In this document: piece after piece, positions 14,410 to 26,858 of the stretch
Layout of the letters: each line of letters starts with the position of its first letter
Position numbering within the stretch: position 1 is the stretch's first letter
Source of the DNA: Cycas panzhihuaensis
Lineage: Eukaryota; Cycadophyta
NCBI GenBank assembly: GCA_023213395.1
Contig: CM041465.1
Span: forward strand, 229,035,741-229,099,740
Reading direction: 5' to 3'
Length of the DNA stretch: 64,000 nucleotides
Notes under the pieces: model-generated
What the model saw: the letters and a program-made list of their open reading frames with translations, nothing else
Told to the model about the DNA's origin: nothing
Databases searched by the model: none
Program-made: the position numbers and the translations under genes

Positions 14410-16705
14410 ACAACACCTACACCAAAATGATCCTTAAGGCTTCAAGGTCTGCTGCCCGATTTTCAAACACAACCCTTACATTTTGCTCATGAAGTTTCAT
14501 ATTCTTACGTTGATTCTTTAGAACATCACGTACATGATGCCAATGTTTACCCCCCTGAAGATTCAACCCAACTATATAAAATACCTCTGGAGCATGGGTA
14601 TCTAAAACCCTCTCAATTCCATGGAGATGCTTCTTATATGAATACTTCTTTTGTACAAGAAGAAATTCTTCTCGCTCAAGCATACTTATCTTACTATGAA
14701 TCAATTTTTACTTAGATCCCTACTCCTCTTCACATGCCTAGATGTCAAGATCCATTTTATCCAGACTCATACCATGACATCCTCTCCACAACATTGTCAA
14801 TTTGATGCCTTGTGTGAGGAGTATGAGTTGATATAGGTTAAGCCTTCAATTACTCAAGATGCCACTCGATCACCCCTACATTCCGATCCTACTTCACCGA
14901 TGCCTTATTCTCCTCCTTTGGGGGGGATTAAAGATTATAAGTTAATTCATTCTCAGCATCTTCCCTCTCCTTCTAGGTTGCAAGTCTAAACCTACTCTTC
15001 TTGTGTGGTACCTTCTACATATGAGGGTACCTCTACTATACCTATCCAAGGTAACCTTAGTCCTTCGCATGCCCCTACCTCTCAACAAATAGGCTTACCT
15101 CCTTCAAACCCACAACCTTTTCATTCCTATCCTACTAAGGTAGCCTCTTCTCACCTTGTTATATCTTTAAATCAATTGCCAATTCACACATCCCATAGAT
15201 TTGTGCCACAAGGTATTAAACCTCATACTTCTTCTCCTAAAGCACTTAATATAGCCTCTTTTTTCCAATATATCTCTCATACCTATCCTATTTATCCCTA
15301 CACTTCAGTTAGTCAATATCAAGTTTTGGGGGTTGTTAACCTACTTCCTCATCACATGTTCCTAGATCCACTCCACAAACTCTCTTTTCCTTCATTTAAC
15401 TCTATTCTTCCTCAATATCCAATGTCATAAACCAATTCTATGTTTAATCTTGCAACTTGGTTTAATCCTTCATCCACTCTTCCATCCCATTCTTTTCAAT
15501 AATAACAACAACATGTTCCTTCTACTACTCCATATTTATCATCCTTACCTCAATGTACCACCACGTTGAGGCCAAGGAAACTCTTTCTAGACTATATGAA
15601 GTCTCCTTTTCCACGTAAGGTCTTATTATCCCTAATGCCTCCATTCCTTCCTAATTTACCTAAAATTTTGGGTGGCTCCTCCCAAGACCCAACTTCTCAT
15701 ATACAAGTGTTTGCACTTGCTTATGAGGATTTCATGCTATATGATTATGTCATGATGCACTTGTTTCCTAAATCACTTCAAGGTGAAGCCTTGAAATGGT
15801 TTTATTGACTTCCCTCAATTTCTGTTCTCTCGTTTTAATAGTTAGTTGATTCTTTTCTCAATTATTTTGATGTGGAAAGACCCTTTGAATCTGGCATCAA
15901 ATCTCTTTTAGCTATCAAGTAAAATCATAATGAAACTTCTAGGGATTTTATAAGAAGGTTCCAAGACCAAGCATACACTTATCATTCACATCTTAATCCT
16001 AGTCTCTTTTTTGATCTATTTACTAATGCTTTGAGGCCATATATACATCTCAAAGTACTCAAGTTTAGTCCTCAAACTTACTAAGAGGTTGTTGATCATT
16101 GTTTGACTTTAGAAACTTTTGAAATTTAGGTAGGTATTAAGAAGGTTGGGAAATCTGTTCCTTCTAAAGAAACTATTCAAATAACTAAGACTTCCCATCC
16201 TGAGCCCACCTACGATCACTTAACTTCTTCTATTAGATCAATGGAGCATGCAATCAATACCAAGTTGCATGTTTATAGTCCTTCTCAAAATCAACCCTCT
16301 CAAGAGATGAAAGTATTTCATCTTACTAAATGAAAGAAGAAACAAGCTCCTCCTCCACCCCTTCCTTCTTTCAAGAAGACTAAGTGGCATTCTTACCATC
16401 AAACAAACACCTATGATAGAAGTGAATGTCATATAGTTCAATCCATAACACAAAATACAAATGTTTAACCAAAATGTCCTTCTAAGATATCTCAAGATCA
16501 GATGATTCATAAGCCCCCCTTACCTCAACACAAGAATAAAAGAGACAAAGATGATAAGGGCAAGGAAAAATAGGTTCAAGATGATGAAGATGAGCCTTCT
16601 GGTTCTAAGTCATCAAAGAAGACTACTGCTCTCCTAATCCTTGAACAAAACGAACTAATAATCAAGCTCGCCCACCTCTTAAAGGTGGTGAGACCTACAG
16701 AATAA
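14410..16705 (+). pseudogene. gag: Tat-1 gag
   Basis: A decayed Gag polyprotein. The N-terminal part (about 14490-15500) is Pro/Ser/Tyr-rich with phrases such as FHGDASYMNTSFVQEE. The capsid-like part follows: SHIQVFALAYEDFMLYDYVM at about 15698-15757, GEALKWFY, then FRRFQDQAYTYHSH-like text, matching Tat-2 gag near 50450-50890. A Lys-rich region with a degenerate Cys/His stretch lies near 16330-16500. Several stops interrupt it, mostly TAA or TAG where Gln is likely. Confidence 0.75.
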
Positions 16706-16710
16706 TTAAC

Positions 16711-17400
16711 ATGATAGAGATAACAAAAAGTGTAGGTCCATCTAAATCACCTGATGATTCAATGGCAAAGAACCCTAACTCTTTGGCTCTTGTACCCCAA
16801 CATCCCATCAAGTTTAGATCCATTCCTTCCAGTATAAAGGATGAATCGTTCTCTTTAGTCAACAAATTAAAGACTATTTCTATTGGTATTTTAGTTATAC
16901 ATTTACTAAAGTATTACCTTGAGCAATATCAACTCTTATTTGATGTATTGGGAGTTCCTATTGTAGTCTCTTCATCTGCTTTTATACTTTTTATTGACCT
17001 AGCTACCTTACCTAATCACACCACTTATTCTCCAAATGACATACCTCCATTTTATATTGAGATAATAAAGGATGACGTCAACATTAAATGTATCATCATT
17101 AATGATTGATCAGCTGTTAATGTAATCCCTTATTGCCTTATTAAGGATCTAGAAATTTTGGTCTTTGATCCTTGTGAGTGGATTTATTTAGGATACAATA
17201 AAAATCAAAAAGTGCCCCTTGGCCAAGTCACTCTCCTCCTAACTTTAGAAGAAAAGGTGATCCTTACTGAATTGACCATCATTAATCTTAGTTTAGAATA
17301 CAACATCATTTTGGGTAGACCATGGATCGATGAAATGGTTGTTGTTTGTTCTTTCTTTTTTGGTGAACTTAGGTTCATCTATGAAGGATAATTAAAAATT
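16711..17400 (+). pseudogene. pol: Tat-1 protease region
   Basis: Retropepsin-like fold remnants: IKCIIIND then a stop then SAVNVIPYCLIKDL (about 17080-17150), followed by YNIILGRPWIDEMVVVCSFF (about 17299-17358), the usual GRPW ending of Tat/Athila proteases. The stop falls in the Asp-x-Ser/Thr active-site turn, so the enzyme is broken. Tat-2 has the equivalent at 51970-52260. Confidence 0.75.
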
Positions 17401-18560
17401 GTAAGATGAAAATCAAAACCTATTAAATAGTTAGTCCTACTTGTTGACACCTTTCCTAAGCTTGGTGAGTCATCTAACTCTTTAGAGTATTTCTTTTAAT
17501 CATTAGGTTTAGGCTAACTCTTTGCCATTAAAACTCCTCCTCCTCAGGGAGAAGTAAAGGATGTTGATTTGGTGGAGATTGTCCCTATTTCATCAAGTTC
17601 CTCATCCACTCCTCAGTCTTTGGGTTTAACTTGTCAATCTTCAGTTTCCTCTTCTTCTTGCAATGAAGAAAAGACTTCACGTTCTATTACATCTTATAAG
17701 GGAATTCCTATGAGCGAAATTACTGATATAAATATTCTTCTCTCTACTTAAATCTATTTCTCACAAGTCTTATGTTTGCCTTCGATGGAAAATGCTTTAG
17801 TTTCTTCCACTATGATTGATTCTTCAACTAATCATGTAATTTCTTTTCTATATGATGTGCTTGTTAATGTGACTCCTCTTCTCTCTTGGTCTCCTCTTTT
17901 TGTTATATGGTTGTATAGATATGGGAAAAAGATATTGTTGCATAGGCACCTAGATCTATAATCCAATGGCAAGGTTATTAATTCATGCAATATGATTGAA
18001 AAGAATCAAAGTACCCCTACTCAAATACTCAAAGTGAATTTAATTTCTACTATTTCCTTTCCTTCTCATCCTTTTTTGGATACTTCTCCATCATCCATCA
18101 TCTTGATGTCTTTGTCTAATCAAGATTGTCATTCTTATCATCAATAATTTGAATAAACCTTTGCATTAACTTGGGAATTTATTAATAAGCCTATTCCTTT
18201 CTCTCAAATTTCCTTGATCATTGAGTTTGGTCCCACTTATCCAAACTCTTTGGTTGATTGCCCTTTACATTTTAAGTCCTCTTCTTTGTCCACTTATTTA
18301 CTAAAGAATCTACTCCTCATTGATCTTTTTCACTTAGATTACTTTCAAAATGAGGAGATAATTCTTAAACATCTAGCAAGTTCATCTCCTAGTCTTCCCT
18401 CTAGTCATTATACATTGGGTTTTTCAAAAGTAATATGAATTGATTCACCACTAGTTGATCATTTCTAACCTTAGGAGATAATTTCTCTTATAGAGCTTGC
18501 CCCTCCTCACTTTGAAGAGGGAAATTCTATTCTCATGTAGAAAACTATAGATACTTACTT
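17401..18560 (+). pseudogene. pol: Tat-1 protease-RT linker region
   Basis: Ser/Leu/Pro-rich broken frames (for example 17569-17751 and 18214-18438) lie between protease and RT. Tat-2 has a similar Ser- and Asp-rich linker at 52330-53060. No domain is recognised; it is probably polyprotein linker. Confidence 0.45.
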
Positions 18561-18564
18561 AGAA

Positions 18565-20010
18565 TTGGATAATACCTTTAAGATTATTAAGTTGAGAGCT
18601 AGTTGTACTTCTCAAGAGATCACTCAATTTAAGGATCCCTTTTGTGAGTTACATTTAGTTGTTGCTTGGAACTATAATAATATGCACGATCTTGATCACC
18701 AAATCATTGAACAAAATATCACCATAACTCCTGGTGTTAAACCTAAACACCAAAATAGTGACCTATTCACCCCACATCTTTCTATTTCTATCAAACAAGA
18801 GGTGGAGAAATTATTAAGAGCTAGATTTGTTAAGAGTTTGGATTACTCTTAATGGGTTTCTAATATAGTTCTAGTTGCAAAGCAAAATTATTCAATCTAG
18901 ATTTGCATCAATTTCTGAGACATTAATGAAGCATGCCCTAAAGACAATTTTCCTCTCTCTTTTCTTGATTAGATTTGGAATCAAACAACTAGTTTTGAGG
19001 TGATGTCCCTTATGGATGGATTTTTTGGTTATAATCAAATCTCCATTACACCACAAGATTGTCATAAGACTACATTCACTACTCCTTGGGGAACCTTCAT
19101 TTACAAGGTCATGCTTTTTGGATTGAAAAACACTAGTGTTACTTATCAAAGAGCAATAGTTTACATCTTTCATGATCTGATCGATAATATTATTATTATA
19201 TACTTAGATGATATACTTGCTTTTTCTTACAAAAGATGTGATTATATCAGTGACTTAAGAATAATCTTTGAGAGATGTAGAAAATATCATTTATGTTGTA
19301 ATCCATCTAAATATATGTTTGTTGTAACATCAAGAAGAATGTTAGGTAACATTGTTTCCCATGATAGAATTAGAATTGATCCTGATAAAATAAGGGCAAT
19401 TGTTGATATAGTCCCTCCTAAAAATAAAAAATAAATTAAATTCTTTTTGGGTAGACTTGGCTTTTTAATACATTTTATTTCCAATTTTGCTTTGGATACC
19501 AAGCCTATCATGAATCTCTTAAAAAAAGATATTGAATTATAATAGACTCCTTAAGTTCAAGAGTCCTTCAATAAATTGAAGTGAGCCTTAATCTCAACAC
19601 TTGTGTTTGCTCTACCAAGGTTTGATAAACCTTTTATCCTATACACTTCCTCTATAGAAGAATCATTAGTGGATATATTGGTGTAAGAGGATAATTTTGG
19701 TAAAGAATGAGTGATCTATTTTATTAGTAGGATTTTTGTAGCCATTGAACTTCATTATCCTCTTCCCAAAAAGGAATGTCTTGCTTTAATCTTTGCTATT
19801 AAGAAGTTATGACATTATCTTCTTGAGAATAAGGTCCATCTTATTATCTAATCTAATCCTATTATATATTTACTTACCAAAACCAACCTTACTAGATGAT
19901 TAGGAAAATGGTCCTTATTACTATAAGAATTTAACTTTCAAATCATTAATAGAAAATCTAAGAAAGGCAAGGTCATTGTAGAGATCATGGCTGATACTCC
20001 TCTTCCCAAC
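18565..20010 (+). pseudogene. pol: Tat-1 reverse transcriptase and RNase H
   Basis: VEKLLRARFVKSLDYS (about 18805-18850) is the RT entry. LMDGFFGYNQISITPQD, TTPWGTFIYKVMLFGLKN and the intact catalytic YLDDI (19201-19215) follow, then the RT thumb (SRRMLGNIVSH). The Ty3-type RNase H continues from about 19560 with degenerate TSSIEESL and LPKKECLALIFAIKKL text. Stops are mostly at Gln or Trp positions, for example at 19432. The catalytic YxDD box is preserved, unlike in copia-A. Confidence 0.85.
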
Positions 20011-20026
20011 TCTACTAGTCAACTTA

Positions 20027-21330
20027 TTGATGATATTCTTTCAGACAAGCATATCCTCCATGTCCAGGTTGCCCCTCTTGAAGATTCTTGGTATGGAGAT
20101 ATTAAATCATACCTTCATGGCTAATATTTCCCTTCTTCTTCTACATCTAAGAAGAGAAGACAAAATCGAGCTACTACTAGACAATATCTCTTACTCGATG
20201 GCATACTTTATAAATGTTCTTTTGATGAAATTCTATTAAGATATCTTTCCCCTGATGAAACACTTATAGCTTTGATATAATGCCATGAAGGAACATGTGT
20301 TGGACATTTTAGTGGCTGGTCTATGGCCCAATGTACTCTTTGTATAGGTTATTATTAGCCCACCTTATTTAAAGACGCTCATGCTTACGTATAAAAATGT
20401 AAAAAGTGTCAATCCTATGCGACCTTAATACACAAACCTATACAAGAATCGAAATTGATTATCTCACCTTGGCCTTTCTTCGGATGGTGTTTTGACCTCA
20501 TTGGTCAAATCTTTCTAGTGTTATCTAATCATAAGTTTATTATTACTACAACTAAATACTTTACTAAATGGAGTGAAGCCATTATGTTAGTTTTTATAAC
20601 TGGAAAGGTAGTTATCACATTCATCTTTTAATATATCATTGATAGATTTTGGGTGCCAAATATTATTATTACTGATCATAGGACTTCATTTTGTAATCCC
20701 CATGTCAGTGAGTTATGCAGTAAATTTCATATTACTCACATATTATTAGCCCCTTATCACCCTCAAGCGAATGGCCAAGTTGAGGCTTTTAATAAGACTT
20801 TAGCTAAAATTTTAGTTAAAACTATTACAACTTATCACAGAGATCGACATGTTTAATTATTTCTAGCATTATGGGCTTATAGAACTTCAATTAGAAATTC
20901 TACAGGCATGACACCATTCTCTCTAGTTTATGGTGTTAAGGCCATCCTTCTATTAGAAGTTGAGATTCTTTCTTTACATGTCTTATTGAAAGAATTCACT
21001 AATGAAGAGTTCCAAAGGGAAGCACATCTCTTGGAACTCAAGAAAGTAGATGAGACCTGTTTGCAAACATTATAAAATAATATGGAGTCCAAAGCTAGGA
21101 TTTAAGCTGCCCATGATAAGTAACTTAGGCCTAAGAAGTTCTATGTTGGTAATAAGGTTTTGAAATTAGAATACCTCCATGATAAACAATGAAAGGTTTT
21201 TCCTAAGTAGGTTGAACCTTATCTAATAATTAAAGATTTGAATAATGGAGCTTATCGAATCTCAATAATGGAAGGCTTGGAATTCAAAAAGCCTACAAAC
21301 TCTCAATATTTAAGGAAGTTTTATGCCTAG
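20027..21330 (+). pseudogene. pol: Tat-1 integrase
   Basis: The HHCC zinc-binding start is visible at about 20282-20415 (CHEGTCVGHF through CKKCQSYA). The core has its three acidic residues: Asp in WCFDLIGQI (~20490), Asp in IIITDHRTSF (~20674) and Glu in HPQANGQVEAFNKTL (20759 onward). A C-terminal region ending KPTNSQYLRKFYA stops at 21328-21330. No chromodomain follows, as expected for Tat elements. Scattered stops make it non-functional. Confidence 0.85.
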
Positions 21331-22379
21331 TAGTATTCTTTGTCTCAGTAATGAGGATAAACTATGACTTTGAATTCTCTTATTTCTTAATGACTTGAAA
21401 CTATGGGTAATTTTCTTTCTTAATTATTCTTTATTCTCCTTTGAGCTACTTCTACTTTCATAAAAACTTTACTTGTGATCATACAAGTCTATTGCTCCCT
21501 TTAACATATGCATTGGTCGTGAGTACTATTTTTTAAGGGTTGTTGGTCTTTTTCTCTTTTGAGCTCCACACTCAAGAGAGATTTTAGGCCCCTAGCTTCA
21601 TTATTTATCCTCATCCTTGAAAGAGAGACTTCATGGTAGCTTTAGATACTTTATTAGTTGTTCATATCATACCTTTACTTACTAGTCCTTCATCTTGAGG
21701 ATTCCTTCTTAGTCATTTATCACCTGTGATTTTATCTTTTTTCTTTTTATTATCCTTGGTTCTTTCTATCTATATTTTGAGGTGAATACTTATTTTGTCA
21801 CCTTCCCTTTACGTTTGAAGACACCTTGATTTTGATCTCCTCTTTCTCCTATGGTTTAATCCTTAAGGAGATTGGTCTCTTTCATCCGAGTTCTATTGAA
21901 AAGGATAAATCCTCACTACATTGAGTAAATGAACTTCATAATTGGATGGTTATGAGTCTTTTCTTATAAATATATAAAAAAAAGTAAAAGGTGGAATTTT
22001 ATTTAAAGAAAATAAATTAAAAAATTAAAAAAAATTTAAAAAGTTAAAAAAAAAAAAGTATATTACTATCATCCTCTTGTAATCTGGGGCAAGTTGTGTG
22101 ATGACTTTATTCCCACCTATCTACGTAATAGGTTGGGTTTAATTGGATGCATTCTTTATGATGTTTAAGTCTAACTTATTATGTCCACTGTGGTCTCAGT
22201 TATGATCGAACCCTACTTAACATATTTTATTCTTGTTGATTATGGTTATCCCAATTATGATTTCTCTTTTTCCTCATTACAGTCAGAACCATTCTCATTC
22301 ATTACCATCTCTTTACTAGTTGATTCCTGTACTCTCCTTTATCGATCACGCTGTCTCCAAATATTGATCCTATCTTTCC
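21331..22379 (+). other. Tat-1 spacer between integrase and second RNase H
   Basis: About 1 kb of AT-rich, A-run-containing sequence without a convincing gene. A stretch at about 21390-21411 (TTAATGACTTGAAACTATGG) resembles the unit of the 3' UTR tandem array at 36254-36418. In Tat-2 the antisense gene occupies this interval. Confidence 0.5.
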
Positions 22380-22800
22380 ATGGCATTGAGTATTTCCATG
22401 GATGGAGGTACTGGAGGTAACCTAAGATTGTCTGCTACTGCTTGGGTGATCTATGACCAATTGAAAAACTCTCTCCTCTCTTCTAGCCTATTTATACCTA
22501 GAGCAACTAATAATGAAGCTGAATATTTTGCCATTATAGGAGCCTTGTCTGATATTTCTCATTTTTATCTTGGACCTATGGTCATTTATTTTGATTCTTA
22601 GATTATAGTCTACCAGATAGTTGGGATGTATTAGGTACATTCTTCACAGCTCTTACTCCTTCATCATCAAGCTTCATCATTGATATCATTATTCTCTTTA
22701 GTAACTATCAAGTATGTTCCTTAGACTTTTAATACTGAAGATGACACTCTTATCTCTTCTATCTTGGATAATCATTTTGATTGACTTTCATCTTTTGTTG
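22380..22800 (+). pseudogene. Tat-1 second (archaeal-type) RNase H
   Basis: It starts MALSISMDGGTGGNLRLSA, with the DGG turn, then ATNNEAEYFAIIGAL with the catalytic Glu, then VIYFDS just before a stop at 22600. The Tat-2 equivalent begins MALFIFTDGG at 59809. A second RNase H downstream of integrase characterises Tat/Ogre elements. The C-terminal part after 22600 is broken. Confidence 0.85.
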
Positions 22801-23555
22801 GAGGCACCCCACTCTATAATGAGTATAAAGTACCACTTTATAAAGAGCATAAACTACTAGTTTTTGAAGATAAAGATTTAAGTAGTGTGGAGGTTAAGAT
22901 TATAAGTTTAGGGATCAAATTAAGTGTTAAAAAGGATAGACCCACATGGGAATCATAAGCCATGGAGGATCTTAGCAAGCTTCTTGCCCCTAGAAGGAGC
23001 AAACAAGGAATCCAATATATTTAGAAAACTAGTTATTTATTGAGTGAGATTAATCTTTCATTCTGTAAACAACATGTTTTTCTTATTATATATTATATGG
23101 ATATGGATTTTACTCTATGTTTATATAATTTATTAGGAGTATGATGTGAATTATGTAAGTTTATCTTTTCAAAAAAACTTATATTATTTCATCTTTTGCT
23201 TTTATAAACCTATTATCATTTGTTTCAAATGGTTTTATATTTATAAAAATAGAATTAGTAATCCTTTCCATCTACTCCTTTTTATATTTTGTTTGTCTTC
23301 TATCCTTTATTATTCTTTATAATCTTTTCTTTTTAAAACCTTTTTATACTTTGGAATGAGTATAAACTACCATATACATGTTAATCAAAAACTTCAAAAA
23401 AAATATGAATGATAAAAGAACTATATATATATATATATAATTATTATATATTTTCATGGATTATCACACTGATGAATGTATATCATATCTAATTTATAAA
23501 AAGTCAATAAGTGGGGAGAGAGTTTAGAGTTAATAATAAATTGTACATAAGTTGT
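22801..23555. other. Unassigned part of Tat-1 between RNase H and antisense gene
   Basis: AT-rich with a short (AT)n at about 23421-23441. A plus-strand Lys/Glu-rich stretch (about 22860-23000) may be an RNase H tail. It should contain the 3' end of the antisense transcript; no polyadenylation signal was assigned. Confidence 0.35.
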
Positions 23556-23559
23556 GAGG

Positions 23560-25470
23560 AAAAATGATCAATATATATATCTACAAAAGAGTAATAGTAC
23601 ATTTTTCACTCATACAACTCATGATATAATAATTGAGGCTTACAAAATGCCTCCCATCTCCCTCTTGACCCTCTATATATATAATACACTCATCTCTGTG
23701 AGCCCTGGTGAGACCTCTCTTATGTTCTTAGCTTTGTCCTCTCTCCTCTATTTAGAGTCAGCCCATGTATTGACTCCCTGCATGGTGAAAGATGATGCTC
23801 TTACTAAATTGTAGTGCTCCCTAATGAAGTAGCGCGTACTTCTACTTATGCCAATGTCATCCTCTATAAGTGACGTCTCTCATCTTTTGCGGCCTTGAGC
23901 TATGACTCGAAGTCTCAACTCCATCCTTATGTCTAGGAACATGTCTTGAGCTCATAAGGCATGACTAAAGTAACCAATTTGGTGTCCCAGTAGTGTGCAA
24001 CCTACCATGTTTTATGTTGAAGACTCTTTTGGTGTGGGCACATAGGGGAATATCAAGTCTAACACTCTCCTTGCCTTTGGGAGAGTCATGCTCTCCTCAT
24101 CTGTCCATAGAAAACATATAAATTGTAATCAATCTTATATATAGAGGGTAAGTAATAAAAAAGGATATAATTTAACACATTCAAAATCAATTAACTAACA
24201 TATCTACTAGCTTACCACCACCTATCGACTCTACAACTATCACCTCCTCTAGTTGTGTGACTCCCTCTCCCTCAGGCTTAAGCTCTTGTGGAGACTCTTG
24301 AGTAGTTTCCCCCTCTTCTTCTTTTCTCTCACCTTCTTCTCCTCTACTCAACTATCAATCCTAACTCCATGCTCTGTATGGAGGCCCCTCTACCTCCACC
24401 TAGTGCTCTACCTACCCTCTCAAGCATTTGCCTACTCCCTCCCTCTCCTCTATTACTTGATGCCTCTCCTCTTCCACCTCAACCCATCTCACCACGACCA
24501 CCATCCCTACCTCCTCTTCCTCCTCTCTCTCTCTCCCTCTCCCTCTCCCTCCACTAGTGATAGGGGCCTCTCTTACTGCTCATCTCTTCATTGCATCAAC
24601 CTTATCATTACTCCACATTGGTAGCCCCTCGTATACATTCTCTATAAGTTATCTTTTGGTCATATTGCTCAATAAGAGACTGTGTGTGCTCCTCGCCATG
24701 ATGGTTTTCCTATTGTGGATCTCTAAGCTCTCATGTACCACATATTTATCCCTAGATCCATAACTATCAACTCTCCTAGTACTCCTCCTGACCTCATCAA
24801 AGGAATATGATCATATAACCAACACATCAAGATGGAGTTATAGGAGAATCCTCCTCTCCCTTACCTCTTAACATTGGATAACTGTAGGTGTATACTATCT
24901 ACTATGTATTGCCCCCAACTCATATAAACTCCCTACTCACACCTCCTCACTACTCTTTCTCACTGAGTTGGAACCCCCATGCAATTTTGGGTTCTAGCAA
25001 TTTAGAATATAATAATGAGAGTAATGATCCTTCGCATAGTAAGAATCACCTTTGTTGTCTATATAGCCTTAATGAATATGTTGTGGGGACTAAACTGGTT
25101 AATAAAATTAGTTAGATACTAACTGTAGGCCTCTTAAGACTCATCATTCACTACCTTGCTAAGTCTAACCCCCTCCCTATGCCAGCTTACTCCCAATATC
25201 CTCCCCACATCCCTTAAAGTAATCTATATGTCTCTGATCACCTGTACTCTAAAAACATTCCTCCTTGGATTCTAATACTTAATGAAATCATTTAATAACT
25301 CATACTCCATTGCTAGTTGGGTTGATCCACTCACTCTGTATAGACCACAAGCCCTCTATATGGCCTAATTTGCCATGTCCAACTGATCAACTAGCTCTCT
25401 GGTATCCAATCCCTCATTTTCTCACATCTCTACCTACTCTAGAGGCTACATCACATAAAAAATAATTGTT
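23560..25470 (-). pseudogene. Tat-1 antisense gene: plant-mobile-domain protein, two exons
   Basis: Read on the minus strand, 25320-25180 gives a degenerate PMD core (QLAMEYELLNDFIKY, then NPRRNVFRV, then ITLRDVGRILGV) that lines up with YALAQHLLVDIISHW, DRRRHLFYLP and AGDIRRILGLP of the Tat-2 antisense gene. A second exon from about 24100 down has ARRVLDLIFPYVPTPKES and FLDIRMELRLRVIAQGRKR, matching Tat-2 exon 2. Stops at Gln-like positions show decay. PMD is a plant domain shared by host proteins of the MAIL1/MAIN group and by mobile elements; its role in retroelements is unknown. It lies downstream of the second RNase H, the reverse of Tat-2. Confidence 0.68.
24101..24215 (-). other. Intron of Tat-1 antisense gene
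   Basis: On the minus strand the donor is GTAAGC (from 24215) and the acceptor TTTTCTATGGACAG (ending 24101), with an AT-rich interior, 115 nt. Tat-2 has an intron of 117 nt at the equivalent place. Confidence 0.6.
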
Positions 25471-25799
25471 TCAAACTTTAATTTTCATTATATGAAGAAC
25501 TTTAATTTTTAATTTTTTCTTTTCAAACCTAAAAATGCAATAAATTAGTCAAAAATATGATTATCTAATAAAAAACATGATTACATAGTTAAAAACATAA
25601 TTTATTATCAAAATTGTGATTTCTCCAATTCTAGTATTAAACTGTTTGATTGCATTTTTGATAATATTCTCATGTTTTTTATTATGTTTCCACATTTTAC
25701 ATCCTATAAAATCATGTTTTTGGTAAAAACATTTAGTTAAAAAAAACATTTAAAGCAAACTTATTGGATACCTAGCTCCTTACTGCATCCTATCAATAT
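25471..25799. other. AT-rich sequence upstream of Tat-1 antisense gene
   Basis: Low-complexity AT-rich sequence with repeated AAAACATGATT-like words. It would be the 5' flank of the antisense gene but no TATA box or motif match to Tat-2 was found; insertion of the minus-strand copia at 25805 cut it off from further upstream sequence. Confidence 0.4.
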
Positions 25800-25804
25800 C
25801 TATC

Positions 25805-26127
25805 TGAAGGTTATGAATGGAGATATAGAGTAGAGTAGTAAACCATAAGAAACTAATCCATATTGTAAACATGCTAATATCACATTGATTTAACCTATTT
25901 TTTCTTGAGAGTATGCAAAATTTCTTCAATAAGTGGTGTTGATGAACACCAGGGGACATGACCCTATACAATTTATATTTTTAAGGGAGGAGGAAAACCT
26001 TCTCAACCCCTAATTCAAAATAATATAAAATAATATGCAACACTAAGTAAACTTTACCTAACTTACCTTAAAGGGTTGTGCGTTATATACTCTAAGGTGG
26101 GATCATGTGATAAGTATTAACTCAACA
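25805..26127 (-). repeat. 3' LTR of minus-strand copia element
   Basis: On the minus strand it starts TGTTGAGTTAATACTTATCA and ends in CA. It aligns without net length change to 35520-35842 (about 38 differences in 323 by eye). Confidence 0.85.
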
Positions 26128-26140
26128 TTCTCCCCCTTAA
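26128..26140 (-). other. Polypurine tract of minus-strand copia element
   Basis: TTAAGGGGGAGAA on the minus strand, directly before the TGTTGAG LTR start. Confidence 0.75.
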
Positions 26141-26149
26141 TGGTCATCA

Positions 26150-26800
26150 CATACATCTTTATCTTCTCTTTGAACTTGAAAAAAACCTTTGAATACTTGT
26201 CCTTTAGCTTTATCATCATTAACTTACCTCATCCTTTCAGTAATGCATGTCTCTTTACCACTAAGTGGTTCAAGTGACATCCAAGTAGGTGTAGCTTGAT
26301 TTGAATGAGAATGAATTACTACATCTTTGATTTTATTATCTGAAATCTTTGTTTTATGAGTAATGATCATGTCCAAGTGTTTGTCATAAGGTTTCTTCCC
26401 CCTGAAATGAAGGATCATCTTTATATGTAATAATTAATCATTCATTTGACTTAAATTTTTTTCCTTAGTATTTTCATCACAAACAAACTGCTTTGACATT
26501 TGTCTGACACGCTCAACAACATCGAAGATAAATTCATTCATATTGAGGGTTTCTCCCCCATAAATATAATCTAAGACGTCTCATACAGATTTGGATATCG
26601 TCATTTCATAAGCTTTAGAAAAAACATTATCATCTATGGTGCAAAATAATATAGCTAAGGCTTTATTATCCCTTTTTATATCTTCGTTAGTATTAAGTTC
26701 ATATGTATCGTGTAGATATCTCTAAAGATCATATTAAAACATTGTAATATCTCCTTCATTTCTTCTTATTTATATAAATTCATAATTATAATATATTAAT
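26150..26800 (-). pseudogene. gag: Gag-like remnant of minus-strand copia element
   Basis: The minus strand reads LNTNEDIKRDNKALAILFC, then DDNVFSKAYEMTISKS, then GETLNMNEFIFDVVERVRQM and a charged tail with KGFFQVQREDKDVCDDH. This has the arrangement of the copia Gag (UBN2-like) helical region, in which a KALxLI-type stretch is followed by AxxxWDxL. It is interrupted by a few stops and its N-terminal part is cut off by copia-B. It lies directly before the polypurine tract with no protease, integrase or RT between. Confidence 0.55.
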
Positions 26801-26858
26801 GGACCCTTTTATGTAATTAAATCACATTGGATAGTGAGGTCGGGTCCACCTCTTATGA

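Noticed and set aside
14417-14704. 95-codon minus-strand frame after the Tat-1 primer site
   Set aside because: The plus strand here reads as the start of gag with matching composition, and no equivalent minus frame is visible in Tat-2.
24253-24763. Ser/Pro/Leu-rich plus-strand frames in Tat-1
   Set aside because: They lie opposite exon 1 of the antisense gene and have no domain of their own.
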